DNA of 64,000 nt from Hanleya hanleyi (Eukaryota > Mollusca > Polyplacophora > Lepidopleurida > Hanleyidae), in the NCBI GenBank assembly GCA_036873755.1, contig JAVTVY010037249.1, forward strand, positions 62,001 through 126,000, written 5' to 3'. Below, one piece after another: positions 44,565-56,440 of the stretch (the stretch's first letter is position 1; every line of letters starts with the position of its first letter). A program made the position numbers and the translations under genes. The notes beneath the pieces were generated by a model that saw only the letters and a list, made by a program, of their open reading frames with translations, was not told the origin of the DNA and made no database searches.

Positions 44565-44783
44565 ATGGCAGAAGCCATTGTCTTGAGTGTACAGCACGAG
44601 TGGTGTATGATGCTCACATGGACAGTTTACGAGCTGCAACATACGATCATATACCAGCTTGCCTCACTGCATCCTTTACTATCTTTGCTTCATACCGCCA
44701 AATATTCGCCCATTGGCCACTGGGTGGGGTGGGGGTGGGGGGGTTGGCGCTTTGAACATACAATTACCGAAGACCAGTTGTAA
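44565..44783 (+). CDS. Short ORF downstream of GPCR4
   Basis: ATG only 66 bp after the receptor stop, because the intervening segment is shorter than in the beta blocks. It reads MAEAIVLSVQHEWCMMLTW then VYELQHTIIYQLAS. A G-rich stretch (44716-44744) gives a low-complexity Gly/Trp tail, which may be an artefact of a G-run. Confidence 0.25.
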   Translation: MAEAIVLSVQHEWCMMLTWTVYELQHTIIYQLASLHPLLSLLHTAKYSPIGHWVGWGWGGWRFEHTITEDQL

Positions 44784-45493
44784 TCCATTTTATAAACGGC
44801 ATTTGGATATTGTTTACCTCAGTGTCCGAAATCAAAGTGATAGTCCTAGATCGGGTTTAATGTTGTAGATTTCATATGTCGGGAGTTCTATACCAAATTT
44901 GTTTTGTGGTTGAAACCGTCTCTAACGTTGTGTGAAATGTCACTGGAGGGCTGCGGACTTCAATCGACATTGGCGCCAGAAAAGCGGCCTCACGCAGCAA
45001 AAGGAACGTTTAGCCCATTTCAAACCCAGAATGTGGATATATCAGTCGGTATTTTTTATCTGCAGTATCACGTATCAAGCTATCAACCAATCAGCGTGAA
45101 CCAAGATGAACCAAGAATTACAGAAAAACGATAGGATAACAGAAAAATAATACGCCTCTATAGCAGGCCGATTGAATCTGCAGGAGAACAAGGAGAGTAA
45201 GTGACGTAGTGACACAAACTGGTATATGAGCGTAGCTGCCATATTGAATACACTATATGGTTAAGTAATTTCTTCATTATTGCATGAATCTGTTCACCTG
45301 ATTCTCCGAATTCAATCCAGGCAATCGATCATTTGACGTTTTCGATATAAATTAAGGTCCATTGAAGCTCCAAAAATACAAACCACCAAACACGAAGGCT
45401 GATATCATTCATACTGTGATCGTATGTTGTCATCTCTGTGATTGTGTTATTTATTTCTAAGATTGATACTCTTGAATTGAAGAGATTGAAAAA

Positions 45494-46558
45494 CATTTCC
45501 AAGCCGGTTTCTTTTATAACATTGTGAAAAGTTGATTGAAATCTTCACAATTTTTACAGGATCTAACAAATGCTACTGGTTGAAATGTGTATCGGACTAT
45601 TGGTGTGTTGTTTTCATCCAGTGAACGTGCTTGGATATATACGTTTCACGACGTCGCCTATATTGAGAGTATCTAAAGAAACAAGAAATACCATCTCAGC
45701 GTATCAGCTAATGTGAAGTCAGGTATTTTTTCGTTTATATTTATCCCAATGAATGGTTTTATTTGCATGGATTGCATGTGTTTTATATATTAACATGGAG
45801 TTGTTCTGAGACACTATTCTATTACTTTTAAATAATATCTCTATTCCTGATGTTTGCCAATGGGGTTGGAGATATCATAACTACATTTTAATCGAGCTTT
45901 GGTCTATTATCTCTGAAATATAAATGTGACCCTCCTATTTACTCTAAGTACTGATCTCCTTTACATGCAATTCATGTGTTTTATATCGTTTCATGGAACT
46001 AAATAATAGTCTATCTGTGATATATTCGCCCTCTTATTTATCTTACTTATTAATTTTAACCACATACACTGTGTTGTATATATTAATGTTTATTATTTTT
46101 ATCACGGCTCATATCTAAAAAAAATGGTACGTTTTTGTATAAATGCTTGCATTATACTGGCCTTTTTAATGAAGTTTTATATATTTTAAATTGGGTCGTT
46201 GGAGCAATAATATTAGTTGAAATTCACTACCCCCCCCCCTCCCCCCGCCTTCCTATATGTTTTAACCACGACAATTAACGCCTTTGGAGTCTTAACATAC
46301 ATGTTGATATTTTATTTCTGCAAAGTACATTTTTTCTCTTTCCACAAAATAGTATTTAATTATTTTAAGAAAACACATAAAGAATGTATTTCTTCTTACC
46401 AAGTACAGTTTAATTTCAATTTTTTTATTATCCTGACCTACATCATCCATTTTAGGATGGAAGGTCACAAATTCAAAATTTGATTGATTGATTGAAAAAT
46501 TATCCATGTAAGGTTCTGTAGATAATAAGGAACAAGCTTTGAAATTGGTATCTTTTAA
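45494..46558. repeat. ~1.05-kb duplicated segment, copy 1
   Basis: Begins AACATTTCCAAGCCGGTTTC and ends near ATTGGTATCTTTTAAT; recurs at 47085-48130. Contains a C-run (46231-46247), the AAGGTCACAAATTCAAAATT motif and TATA-rich stretches. No gene was recognised. Confidence 0.8.
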
Positions 46559-46660
46559 TAAAATAATCGTAAACCCTCAAGTAATGTTTCCATCAAATGA
46601 AAGACCATTGCAAACAGTGTCGGAAAATATTTATTTTAATTTTTTACGATTTTATTAGAC

Positions 46661-47070
46661 AGAGTAAACCGCAATTAAAGCATGGTATTCTCTGGTGGTC
46701 CGTTGCAATCATATTTAGGTCCAGTGAGGTCACACTGCCTTAATACATGTATTTCAAACTTTGTATGCACTTTCCAGTGTTTGATTCAAGCTTAAGGTAT
46801 GTATACTTTGAGTTTCAACACAGACTCACTGTTCCAATGTGCATGTTCCAAAAGCTGGGAAGTTGAATGCAAGATTCAAATTTACTCCCAGATTTTGATG
46901 AAACATGCACACTGGAAACTCAAAGTGTACACACCTTAATCTTGAATCAAGCACTGGAAAGTGCATACAGAGTTTGAAATATATGTATTGAGGCTGTGTG
47001 ACGTCACTGGAACTAGATATCTTTGCAACAGACCACCATAGAATACCATGCTTTAATTGCAGTTTACTCT
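46661..47070. mobile_element. 410-bp foldback element at a duplication junction
   Basis: Inverted arms of about 155 bp: AGAGTAAACCGCAATTAAAG at the left and the complement of CTTTAATTGCAGTTTACTCT at the right, with matching blocks GGTGGTC and GCACTTTCCAGTG. The loop is about 100 bp. It sits between the two copies of the 1.05-kb segment. No clear target duplication could be assigned. Confidence 0.8.
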
Positions 47071-47084
47071 CTTCAGGAACATTT

Positions 47085-48130
47085 CCAAGCCGGTTTCTTT
47101 TATAACATTGTGTAAAGTTGATTGAAATCTTCACAATTTTTACAGGATCTAGCAAATGCTACTGGTTGAAATGTGTATCGGACTATTGGTGTGTTGTTTT
47201 CATCCGGTGAACGTGCTTGGATATATACGTTTCACGACGTCGCCTATATTGAGAGTATCTAAAGAAACAAGACCATGTCAGCCTATCAGCTAATGTGAAG
47301 TCAACTTTTGTTTCGTTTATATTTATCCCTATCAATGATCTTATTTGCATGCATTGCATGTGTTTTATATATTAATATGGAGTTGTTCAGAGACATTATT
47401 CTATTGCCTTTAAATGATGCCTCTATTCCTGATGTTTGCCAATGGGGGAGGAGATATAACTATTATAATGGAGCTTTAGTCTATTATATGTGATTTATAA
47501 ACGTGACCCTAAGTATTGATCTCATTTGCATGCATTTCATGTGTTTTATATCGTTTTATGGAACTAAATAATAGTCTATCAGTGATATATTCGCCCTCTT
47601 ATTTATCTCAATTATTGATTTTAACCACATACACTGTGTTGTACATATTAATGTTTATTATATTTATCACTGCTCATACCTAAAAAAATGGTACGTTTTT
47701 TTATGAATGCTTGCAGTATACTGGCCTTTTTAATGAAGTTTTATATATTTTAAATTGGGTCGTTGGAGCAATAATATTATAGTTGTTGAAATTCAATACC
47801 CCCCCCCGCCTCCCCCCGCCTTCCTATATGTTTTAACCACGACAATTAACGCCTTTGGAGTCTTAACATACATGTTGATACTTTATTTCTGGAAAGTACA
47901 TTTTTTCTCTTTCCACAAAATAGTATTTATTTATTTTAAGAAAACACCTAAAGAATTTATTTCTTCTTACCAAGTACAGTTTAATTTTAATTGTTTTTTT
48001 CTGAAACAAACGCAACCTACATCATCCAATTTAGGTTGGAAGGTCACAAATTCAAAATTTGATTGATTGAAAAAATGTGCATATGACGTTTGGTAAATAA
48101 TAAGGAACAAGCTTTGAAATGGATATCTTT
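47085..48130. repeat. ~1.05-kb duplicated segment, copy 2
   Basis: Second copy of 45494-46558, with small indels and another C-run (47800-47818). It continues directly into the block E junction. Confidence 0.8.
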
Positions 48131-49782
48131 TAATATTTCCTCCATATTCACGATATAGGTGCACAGAAAAGAGAATGAAAATAGGTCAAAACCCAATTAC
48201 TTTTGTGTTGTTCAATAAACCTACACTGGTTTAAAATTGGTTTACTAAGGGCGAAAATGTATTTGATTTTTTTCAAAATCTGCACTGGTTCTACATACGT
48301 TTGAAGGTTCCATGACTACAACAAAATATGACTAAGGCGAGGTCTTTCCAGCCCACGGTGAATTGACACTATGTGGTTTTGGCACGGCACTGGTTTACAG
48401 CATTACAAGAAAAGGGTCACAAACAAAATCATCTATGCTCAATCTCTTTAGTGACTTGATAGTAATCTATATGACCGATGTTTGAAAAAAAACGGTTTAT
48501 TAATCTCGTTTGTCAACTTCGTCGATTATCGGTACACGACATCTTACGTTTTTCCAAATACTGCTATATGCCTATGGGGACATCGTATATGGCAAGATGG
48601 TGTACTTGTTATCTCCCGGCCAATTTTGTTGTTGTGGTATTGTCGGCGTATTGTAAATCCGTGCGTAATATCTGCCGAACCGAGTTTAGTACACATCCCA
48701 AACTTTGGAACTTTATCTAGTTGTCATCTCGACACCATATTTTACGCAGTTTTTCAGCTTTTCGGACGTAATCATTGTCTGATTTTGTGATACATTTTTG
48801 TCATCTACCACATTATCTACAGAACATTAAAGTTGATTTGAATAAAAATGATTATATTAAAGCATTGTTTAAAATTCACACAATCACAGCAAAAATCCAA
48901 TCCTTGAGGAAAAGTTTCTGAGTGCAGAGGTTTTTGACTTTCCGCAGAGTACATTCCTCATTTCCTTACCAATTCCGGACGTACGTATTTATGAACTGTG
49001 GAATGTTTGGAAAAGTGCATTTTAAAACGTTCAGATGGGGTAATAAAATATGGTGAACCCTAAAGGGTTGTGAGCTGCAATGAGATATACAGGAAAATTG
49101 TAGATGGGAGCAATATGCAAGAGGTGGGAAAATTGACGTCGTCTGGCGACTAAAAAGCAACCATATAACTTCACAGGAAAGCTACCGCCGGCACCTCACA
49201 TCCAGTGACGAGAATACGGTGGATTCTCGGACGCAGCCTTAGTATCTCAGCCGCGGCGGACACCTCTGAAAGCTGCCTGGCCTAAACGTCCAAACCGAAT
49301 GATTCATAAGACAAGACAAATTCATACACTCTTAAATAAAAATGCTAGTAAGATGCTTATTCAGATTTCAGCTATACATTCCAGATAAATCCATAGTCAT
49401 ACTTAATATTCATGGCCATTAAACCTACAAGCTGGAGATTTTGGTCAAGAAAGCAGTTTTGCAACGCCTTTCATTATAACCTATACCGTGAATCTGGAAC
49501 TGCTTGCAATTCTTGGCCACAACATTATACAGAAGGTCCAATTCAGTACAATAAATTCTCTCATATATATATTGGCGTGCTATTCTTTGCCTCGATATCT
49601 CTACAAAATTTCCTCCTGACCCTAATAATTCCGACCAGGCCAGTACATCATGGTGCTTAAAAAGCTGTTCCATGCCTTTACACAATTAGCATCCAAGAAT
49701 GACTGATTCAAGGCTATCTCACTTGTAATGTCAACTGATATTTTCTTTTGCAATTCAAGGAATTCATGGGTCTGTTGCAGTG

Positions 49783-50060
49783 AACTGTCACACTATGCTA
49801 TGCCAAGCAACTGATTTGATTACCTGTACAAGGTATATTTATTCTAGTGTTTGCAGTTACGAGAGCTATGTTTATTTACAGAAAACTACTTTAAAACCAA
49901 TAAAAAAATATTAATTAAAAGCAACTGTCACACTATGCTATGCCAAGCAACTGATTTGACTACCTGTACAAGGTATACTTATTCTAGTGTTTGCAGTTAC
50001 GAGAGCTATTTTTATTTACAGAAAACTACTTTAAAACAAATAAAAAATTATTAATTAAAA
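49783..50060. repeat. 140-bp tandem duplication
   Basis: The segment from AACTGTCACACTATGCTATG to AATAAAAAA... is present twice in direct tandem (starts 49783 and 49923) with a few differences. Only one copy exists in the sister block near 20880-21010, so it arose after the block duplication. Confidence 0.85.
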
Positions 50061-50709
50061 AATACTGATTAAATATACTTACAATCACTATCTCCAATTC
50101 GAATGGTTTTATGATTTCATATTTTCCCTAATCATTATCGCCATAAGTAGTTAAGGTTTGTCTGACATCGGGATAATTTTATTGTTCTGGAATTCTCAGG
50201 GGAATGTTTTATATAGGTTTTTTGCTTTGCATAATTTCACGAATTACGGTAAATATTAGCCGTGCCCCCTCAAGCTTGGGGATTCGTGCAGCCTCTTGTC
50301 AGGTATATGGGCCTAGTAGCACGACATTGAACAGTCAGAAGCCTATGTTGTTATAATTGTGCAAGAGCAGGACCAGGTACATTATTCCGTCAATGTCAAC
50401 CCCCGTATCTTCGTGTTTGTCATACTGATATTCATATCTTCCCCAATCATTAGCGTGACAAGTAGTTAAGGCTGGTCTGACATGGGAATAATATTGTTCC
50501 GGAATGCTTAGGGACTGTTTTTTATATCGGCTTTGGCTTTGCATAATTTAACGAATTCCGGCAAATATTAACCATCTTTCAAGTTTGGGGATTTTGTCAT
50601 GTACCCGCGCGTAGTTGCACGAGATCGAGCAGTCAGCTGCCTATGCTGTTATTGTTGTGCAAGAGCACTAGAACCATGTACTTTATTCCAAAAATGATCA
50701 GCTGAAATC

Positions 50710-51558
50710 AGGCGTAACCAGTCCGCTCAAGAGTTATCATGCACCGCGTCAGTGGCATGGTTTGGATCAAAACCTGTACGTCAGAAAGCTGTTATGTAGT
50801 CTCATCCAAAACACTTTCCTGTCAAGAATGCAGTCGCCCGGAGTCTACAAATTGCCTCTTATATAGGCCTACACGATGGGACGAACTTGAGATAATGTTC
50901 TCAGTGGAAGTTTTCTTACCTGGCTCGCTGGAATAATGTGGCCGTCATTATGTGCTGATAGTGATCTGTCGTACAACACACCTGAGTTAAAAAAACCCCT
51001 GAAAGCTGTTAAAGCTACCAGACTAAGGTCTTTTTCCGTTGAATAATTTACCGAGTTACCGCACCGCAAATATTAGCCGTCCCACAAGCTTTGGTATTCG
51101 AAAGGTAGAACAAACATATTTTTTCAGCCTTTTGTCAGGTACACGCGCGTAGTTGCACGAGATCGAACAGTCAACTGCTTATGCGCTAGTACCGTGTGCA
51201 TTATTCCGTCAATGATCATCTCGAATCAGATGTAACCAGGTCGCTCAAGAGTTATCATAAATCAAGTCGGTGGCATGGTTTTCTTCAAATTAGAAAGCTG
51301 TTGTCTAGTCTTGTCATAAAAAATCTTTGAAAGCAGTCGCCCGGAGTCTACACCTGGTCTCTTACATAGGCCTACACGATGGGACGAACTGGAGGTTATG
51401 CTCTTAGTCGAAGTTTTCTAACCTGGCTCGTCTGGAATAATGTGACCGTCATTATGTGCTGATAGTGATATGTCGTACATAACTGAGCTAAAAATCCTGA
51501 AACCTGTTGGAAACTACCAGACTGAGTTCTGTTGTTGTTATGAAGACAGACTAAGATC
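50710..51558 (+). repeat. Iterated 5' leader of GPCR5, two diverged copies
   Basis: Modules at about 50730-51025 and 51160-51558, in the same order as before GPCR2. The second module carries an extra segment (51185-51230) lost from the GPCR2 leader. Confidence 0.7.
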
Positions 51559-52539
51559 ATGCACCCTTGTAACATGACATCGAACATAACTGGTGCCTCA
51601 CCGACCACCACTCTGGACAGTTTTCAAATGGCGTACTTCTCTGTTGCCCTTTTCTTCTCTCTTGTAGGAAATAGCGTGGTTATTTTCACAATTTACAAGA
51701 CATATCGCTTCCATACAATATCCTATTATTTCATCTGTAATCTCGCCATAAAGGACTGTGCTGCTGCACTTAATTTCGCTATGACCCTGCCGCCGACCGT
51801 CTATGCTGGAACATGGTTATACGGAGATTCGGTCTGCATAATAGTCGGCTACTTGTTTATCTGTTTCTATTCGACAGAATCACTGCTACTGATGGGCATG
51901 AGTCTGGAGAGATACTACAAATGCCTTAAACCACTACATTATCCACTGAATGTTACTCCAAGAAAGTTCAAGTTCTTCGTCGCTTTCATTTGGCTAGTAC
52001 CAGCTATCTGCGCCGCTTTGCCATTATTCCTGAACCAACCCTATATGACATATGTGCCAAACCTAAAGACTTGTCAACCAAACATTGCATCCGGATCAAC
52101 CGGTGCAACTTACATAATGGTTTACGATTTACTACTGTTTGCAGTCTCTTCAGGAACAATGCTCTTCTCGTATGGCAAGCTGTATTATCTGGCGGGGCAA
52201 ACAAGAAACCAAAGTTTGACAGCAGTTCCGGCAAGGGCGCAATCGACTACATGCAGACGAAATAGCACTAATCACAGAGCAACTGTCACGGTGGTTCTTG
52301 TCACTGGAGTTTATCATGTTTGTTATCTGCCCTTCGCTATTACACAAGCGTTACGTCTGGTTGTAGATAATCGCGGCTCAGTTACCTTTGGAGTGTTGTT
52401 GAGATACGAGAAAGCGGCTTCGTTCTTATTTATCATACCTTTGTTCTCGAATCCATTGATTTACGGGATTTATACTAAGACGTTCAGGGAAGAGACCCGC
52501 AAGTGTTTGCAGAAGTTATGGCGCTGTTGTTCAACATAA
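51559..52539 (+). CDS. GPCR5, orphan class A receptor (beta subtype)
   Basis: 326 residues in one frame from an ATG in the conserved leader context. Map: N-glycosylation N5 and N9; TM1 about 26-46 with G37-N38; TM2 about 55-80 with D66; C93; TM3 to ERY 117-119; TM4 around W145-P148; C172 in ECL2; TM5 about 184-209, Ser197 where class A receptors usually have Pro, Tyr205 kept; a Ser/Thr/Arg-rich ICL3; TM6 with C255-Y256-L257-P258 (Tyr at the toggle site); TM7 with N298-P-L-I-Y302; a basic tail ending RCCST. Length and layout fit small-ligand class A receptors. In TM3 it has LFICFY where the others read LHTCFY. Intact and likely functional; ligand unknown. Confidence 0.92.
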   Translation: MHPCNMTSNITGASPTTTLDSFQMAYFSVALFFSLVGNSVVIFTIYKTYRFHTISYYFICNLAIKDCAAALNFAMTLPPTVYAGTWLYGDSVCIIVGYLFICFYSTESLLLMGMSLERYYKCLKPLHYPLNVTPRKFKFFVAFIWLVPAICAALPLFLNQPYMTYVPNLKTCQPNIASGSTGATYIMVYDLLLFAVSSGTMLFSYGKLYYLAGQTRNQSLTAVPARAQSTTCRRNSTNHRATVTVVLVTGVYHVCYLPFAITQALRLVVDNRGSVTFGVLLRYEKAASFLFIIPLFSNPLIYGIYTKTFREETRKCLQKLWRCCST

Positions 52540-52660
52540 ACACATTTCTCATCAGATCAGCATAATAATTGGAAGAATGGAATTGAAGAACTTGATATCA
52601 TTGCGGGCTATTGCTCGGTTTTCCAGCATAATGTTGAAATTTTGAAATACAGTGGAGTCG

Positions 52661-52843
52661 ATGGCAGAAGCCATTTTCTTGAGTGTTCAGCAACACATGT
52701 TCATATACCAGCTTGCCTCACTCGTTCTTTACTATCCTTGTTCTCCAGATGGTTCATATCGCCAAATATTCGCCCATTGGCCACTGGGCGGAGGGCGAGG
52801 GTGGGTTTGCTTTGAACATACGATTACCGAAGACCAATTGTAA
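52661..52843 (+). CDS. Short ORF downstream of GPCR5
   Basis: ATG 122 bp after the receptor stop. The frame starts MAEAIFLSVQ and then joins QHMFIYQLAS directly, because 42 bp (14 codons) present in the other copies are missing in frame. C-terminus unrelated to the alpha-block versions. Coding status is uncertain. Confidence 0.25.
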   Translation: MAEAIFLSVQQHMFIYQLASLVLYYPCSPDGSYRQIFAHWPLGGGRGWVCFEHTITEDQL

Positions 52844-53189
52844 TCGATTCTATAAACGGCATTTTGGATATTATTTACCTCAGTGTCCGGAATCAATGGG
52901 ATAGTCCTGTATCGGATTTAATGTTGTTGATTTCCTATGTCGGGAGTTTTAAGACAAATTTGTTTTGAGATTCAAATGTCACAAGAGGGCGGCGGATTGC
53001 AATCGATGTTGACGCCAGGCTGGCGGCCTCACACAGTACAAGGAACGTTTTGCCCATTTCAAACTCAGACTGTGGATCTATCAGTTCGTATTTTTTATCT
53101 GCAGTATCACGTGTCAAGATATCAACCAAATCAGCGTTAGTATGACGAATTCCAGAAGGATCAAGCATTACAGAACATGGGACTGAACA

Positions 53190-53984
53190 CTGGATTTGAA
53201 GGAAACTACAGATAGCCCTACAGGCACATCTTATTTAGATATCTACCTCTATAAAAATGAAGCGAGCATTCTCTCTCGTCGACTTTATGACAAAAGAGAT
53301 GATTACAATTTCGACATCGTAAACTATCCCTTTCTGGATAGTAATATTCCAGTGGGACCTGCATATGGCGTATACATATCTCGCTTAGTAGCATTTGCCA
53401 GATCCTGTGTTAAATGTGATGATTTTAATCAACGTCACAAAACATTGTTGCAGAAACTTATAAAACAGGGCTATTCCACCAAGCGCCTCCACTCAAAGTT
53501 TCTCAAATTTGGCGATACATATCGCATGCTGATAGCAAAATACGAACGTAGCGTGCAAGATCTATGGCGCTACGTTTCGTAACATGTGTCTAATTCCGCT
53601 TAACCCGGGGCTAGGGGCCGTATGAGCCCATGTACTTCAAGATCCTCATGGTACTCATATGAACAGTCACAATCAAAGCGTGACTGAGGTACATCATTTT
53701 CAGATGACGACTCTATAACGAATATTATGGATTAAGAATACTGATCAGCGATACGGATTTGATATTTTTGGAACATCATGATGTCTTGCCGGCATCATTG
53801 AAAACTGTTGACCGCTTCTCTCTTGCAGGAAACAAGCCTATGTTTATGTATACTTTGTCTTTTTGAATTTGGTGCTAATACTGTTATATGGAAATGGAAT
53901 AGGTCTTTGGATTATGGACGCGGATATTCTCTAATGGACGACGGCTGGATTATGAATGACGGACTAGACGCTTGTAACCAGAGG
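53190..53984 (+). mobile_element. Penelope-like element, copy 3, strongly 5'-truncated
   Basis: Begins inside the RT after the catalytic box (LDLKETTDSP) and ends at the shared PLE terminus GACGCTTGTAA. The left flank GAACATGGG and right flank CCAGAGGTGC are contiguous in block B (24132-24151), apart from a few bases, so this is a clean insertion into a known empty site. Confidence 0.85.
53196..53582 (+). pseudogene. PLE RT C-terminal fragment, copy 3
   Basis: A 128-codon open frame lacking the palm catalytic residues: TSYLDIYLYKNEA, DKRDDYNFDIVNYPF, PAYGVYISRLVAFARSC, then a basic tail ending DLWRYVS. Almost identical to 24620-25000. The 3' membrane ORF that should follow is broken by a 4-bp loss near 53850. 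Confidence 0.8.
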
Positions 53985-56440
53985 TGCTACAACACCTTAG
54001 CCTCTTAACAGTCCAGATCAAGCAACATCTCGTGCCATGGTATATACATACCAACTTTAATAACAATCCGATGGAAGGTTCTCAAGTTATTGCCTGGAAA
54101 TGCATATAGGATTTTACCACCAGGTGAAAGTGGTCGAAATGCAATCCCAGGTGACACCTCATGGCATGGTACAGTTCAGATCAGCTTAATCTTCCAATTA
54201 GGGAACAGCGTTTACGCACCGATAGCGCGCCAACGTGCTGGCCTAATCACCAAGACTTATTACACCCCCATGATGTGACCCGTGCCGCCACGCGCCGGTA
54301 GAATATAGTCCGGTCAAACCACTGAACCATTGTGAGCATGTCGGCGGTAAACAAAGGCTCCCCGTTGGCGCGCTTGCCGGATTGCGCGCTAACAGCCGTC
54401 ACCGCTTAAAACTGAATTGTTTTCAAAGAGTTCCCCTCTGGCGGTGTACGGCAAGAACACAATCTATTCTACAGTTTAAATTACTGGCTAAGTAATTAAA
54501 AATATATATAGAAGATTTGACTTCTTCAATAAGAATGCTGTAAATGATTATCTATCATTTTTTGTTTGCGCTCCAAGGAAACTCGGCCGTCTTGTGAACA
54601 TTCGGTTGAGACTACGAATAATCTTCATTAACAAAAAGTTTCGCCAAAGATAGCTTAAAGTATGCCTATATATATTATCAGAATTCATAAAACGTTGGTG
54701 TGTGCAAATTGCGAAGGCCGCCTCCTCTTTCAGAACGACCAGTAAAACGGTTGAACGTAACATTTCAAATGAATACAGCTTCGTATAAATTCAGACACAC
54801 GGGCGAGTCGAGGTCATAATCGGGGCAACATGCAGTGCTCGGTCAGACTAGTTGTCTCTTTGGCTTGTCTTGTTACAGCCGCCTAACCAAAATATACACA
54901 GAAACTCAAAAGATCAATTAGCCCCTTACAGAGAATGACAAATACTTGTATATGCTCTTTATTCGTTACCGCCCGACTGTTAAAGGTTGCACACGAAACT
55001 TCCGATGAGGAAATAAGAATTAACAAGTATTTATGGCCCACACATCCATCGTTCCAGCTAAATAACAAAAAAGAAACAATAACAGAGATTTCTACCTAAA
55101 CAATAAGTTAATGCCATTTCATTTCTTTTCAAATGAGACACAGACGCGCATTTTGTTGGACGAAAGCGGGATATCGCTTTACCCCGTCAGAGAGAGAATG
55201 CACTGTTATGTTTATATTCTCCACTTGTTTACGCCAAACTTAACGAGATGATTAATCTTTACAGTGTTGCTTTCTTGCTGACAATATAACATCCGTTATA
55301 CTGTTCGACAGGAAGTATACATTAACACATATGAAATGTTGGTCCACTGTTCGTTTTACCATTTTCACCTCGTCTCTCATTACAGAAATCACTCTACCTG
55401 GTCTTACTGAATATCTCACTTTCTATCGGCAAAACATATTTTTCGTCGTGAATTTACACCAGGATTGCGCCGCAATAAAATCAATCAACCGATTTCTAGT
55501 AAAAAGGTACGGGTATTACATAATTCGATTCATCGGTTCTTGTCCTACTGATTAAATATTTATACACTGCTTAATCCGGTAGTAAAATCCCGGGCATTTA
55601 CTCTTGAATGGTCAAAATTAACACAATTTGCAAGAATTTTTGAATATATAAAAACGAATGACTTGAACTTGCACATCTGTATGAGAAGCGGCCGTAAGAT
55701 GAAACTTCCAATAAACAAATACCTATTCTTTAATACCAGAAAAGCTATTCCGTGAGACGCGCAAGTCTGGGTCAACTTTGAAAGCAGGTGTCCGACGAAG
55801 CACAAATTACAATCCATTTTGCAAGCAGTGTTTATGATTAAAATAAATCTTAAATCTATTTCCTTTTACAAATTTTTAGAAGGAATGCAAATACGCTTGA
55901 TCGAGGTCCACGTGTTCGCCGGTAACACAAATTCATATACCTGATGTTATTTAATAGGTATGAATTATAGGCAGACATTCTGTGCAAACAGTTAGCTTCG
56001 TGCCGATTAACGCCACGTGGACTCCCAGCTGATTTTCTTGAGCTCTCTCGCGTGAACGATCGCTCGCTAACAAAGACCTCACTAGCGGGCTCTTACTCTT
56101 GCAGCTCGCTTCCAGCCATTGTCTGACCGTGCTGATAGCGCGCGGCCTGTGTTCAATCATGTCGACGGACTACATTCAACAGAGTTAGGACAATGGCCAG
56201 CCGATAATCATGGGCATTGGCGCGCTATACCTTTGTGTCGGCGCACTTCGTTTGCGCGCCGTTGATGCGCCAACACTAACCTTTCAGCTGGTCTGAAGTG
56301 TATATGCATACCAAATTTGAGAAGAATCTGCTGAACTGTTCTAAAGTTATTGCTCGGAAATGGATGCACTGACACACAGAGGGACGGACAATCGGAATTC
56401 AGTATACCCCTTATTATGTACGGGGGTATACATTGGTAAT
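53985..56440. other. Unassigned region bounded by one short repeat
   Basis: The start (53985-54055) matches the repeat at 24142-24217. A TATACATACCAA...GTTATTGCCTGGAAATG unit at 54041-54107 recurs as TATGCATACCAAATTTGAG at 56309-56370. Between them (54200-56290) the DNA is unrelated to anything else in the window, with CpG-rich patches (GCGCGCCAA near 54230, the complement near 56220). No convincing gene: frames at 54548-54763, 55331-55555 and 55560-55817 have no recognisable motifs. It could be a large non-autonomous element. Confidence 0.4.

Larger units (their letters stand above)
40931..48480 (+). repeat. Receptor block D, with internal duplication
   Basis: 5' region 40931-42600 is collinear with blocks A, B and E and has no gene. 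GPCR4 and its leader follow. The 3' region is enlarged because a segment of about 1.05 kb (45494-46558) recurs at 47085-48130, with a foldback element between the copies. Confidence 0.8.
48481..53165 (+). repeat. Receptor block E, segmental duplication unit
   Basis: Highly collinear with block B, including the beta receptor and both leader modules. Preserves the empty target of LINE-2 at 48447-48460 just before its start and the empty site of the Mutator-like foldback near 50430. Ends at GAACATGGG, where PLE copy 3 is inserted. The 5' region 48500-50700 has no gene. Confidence 0.85.
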
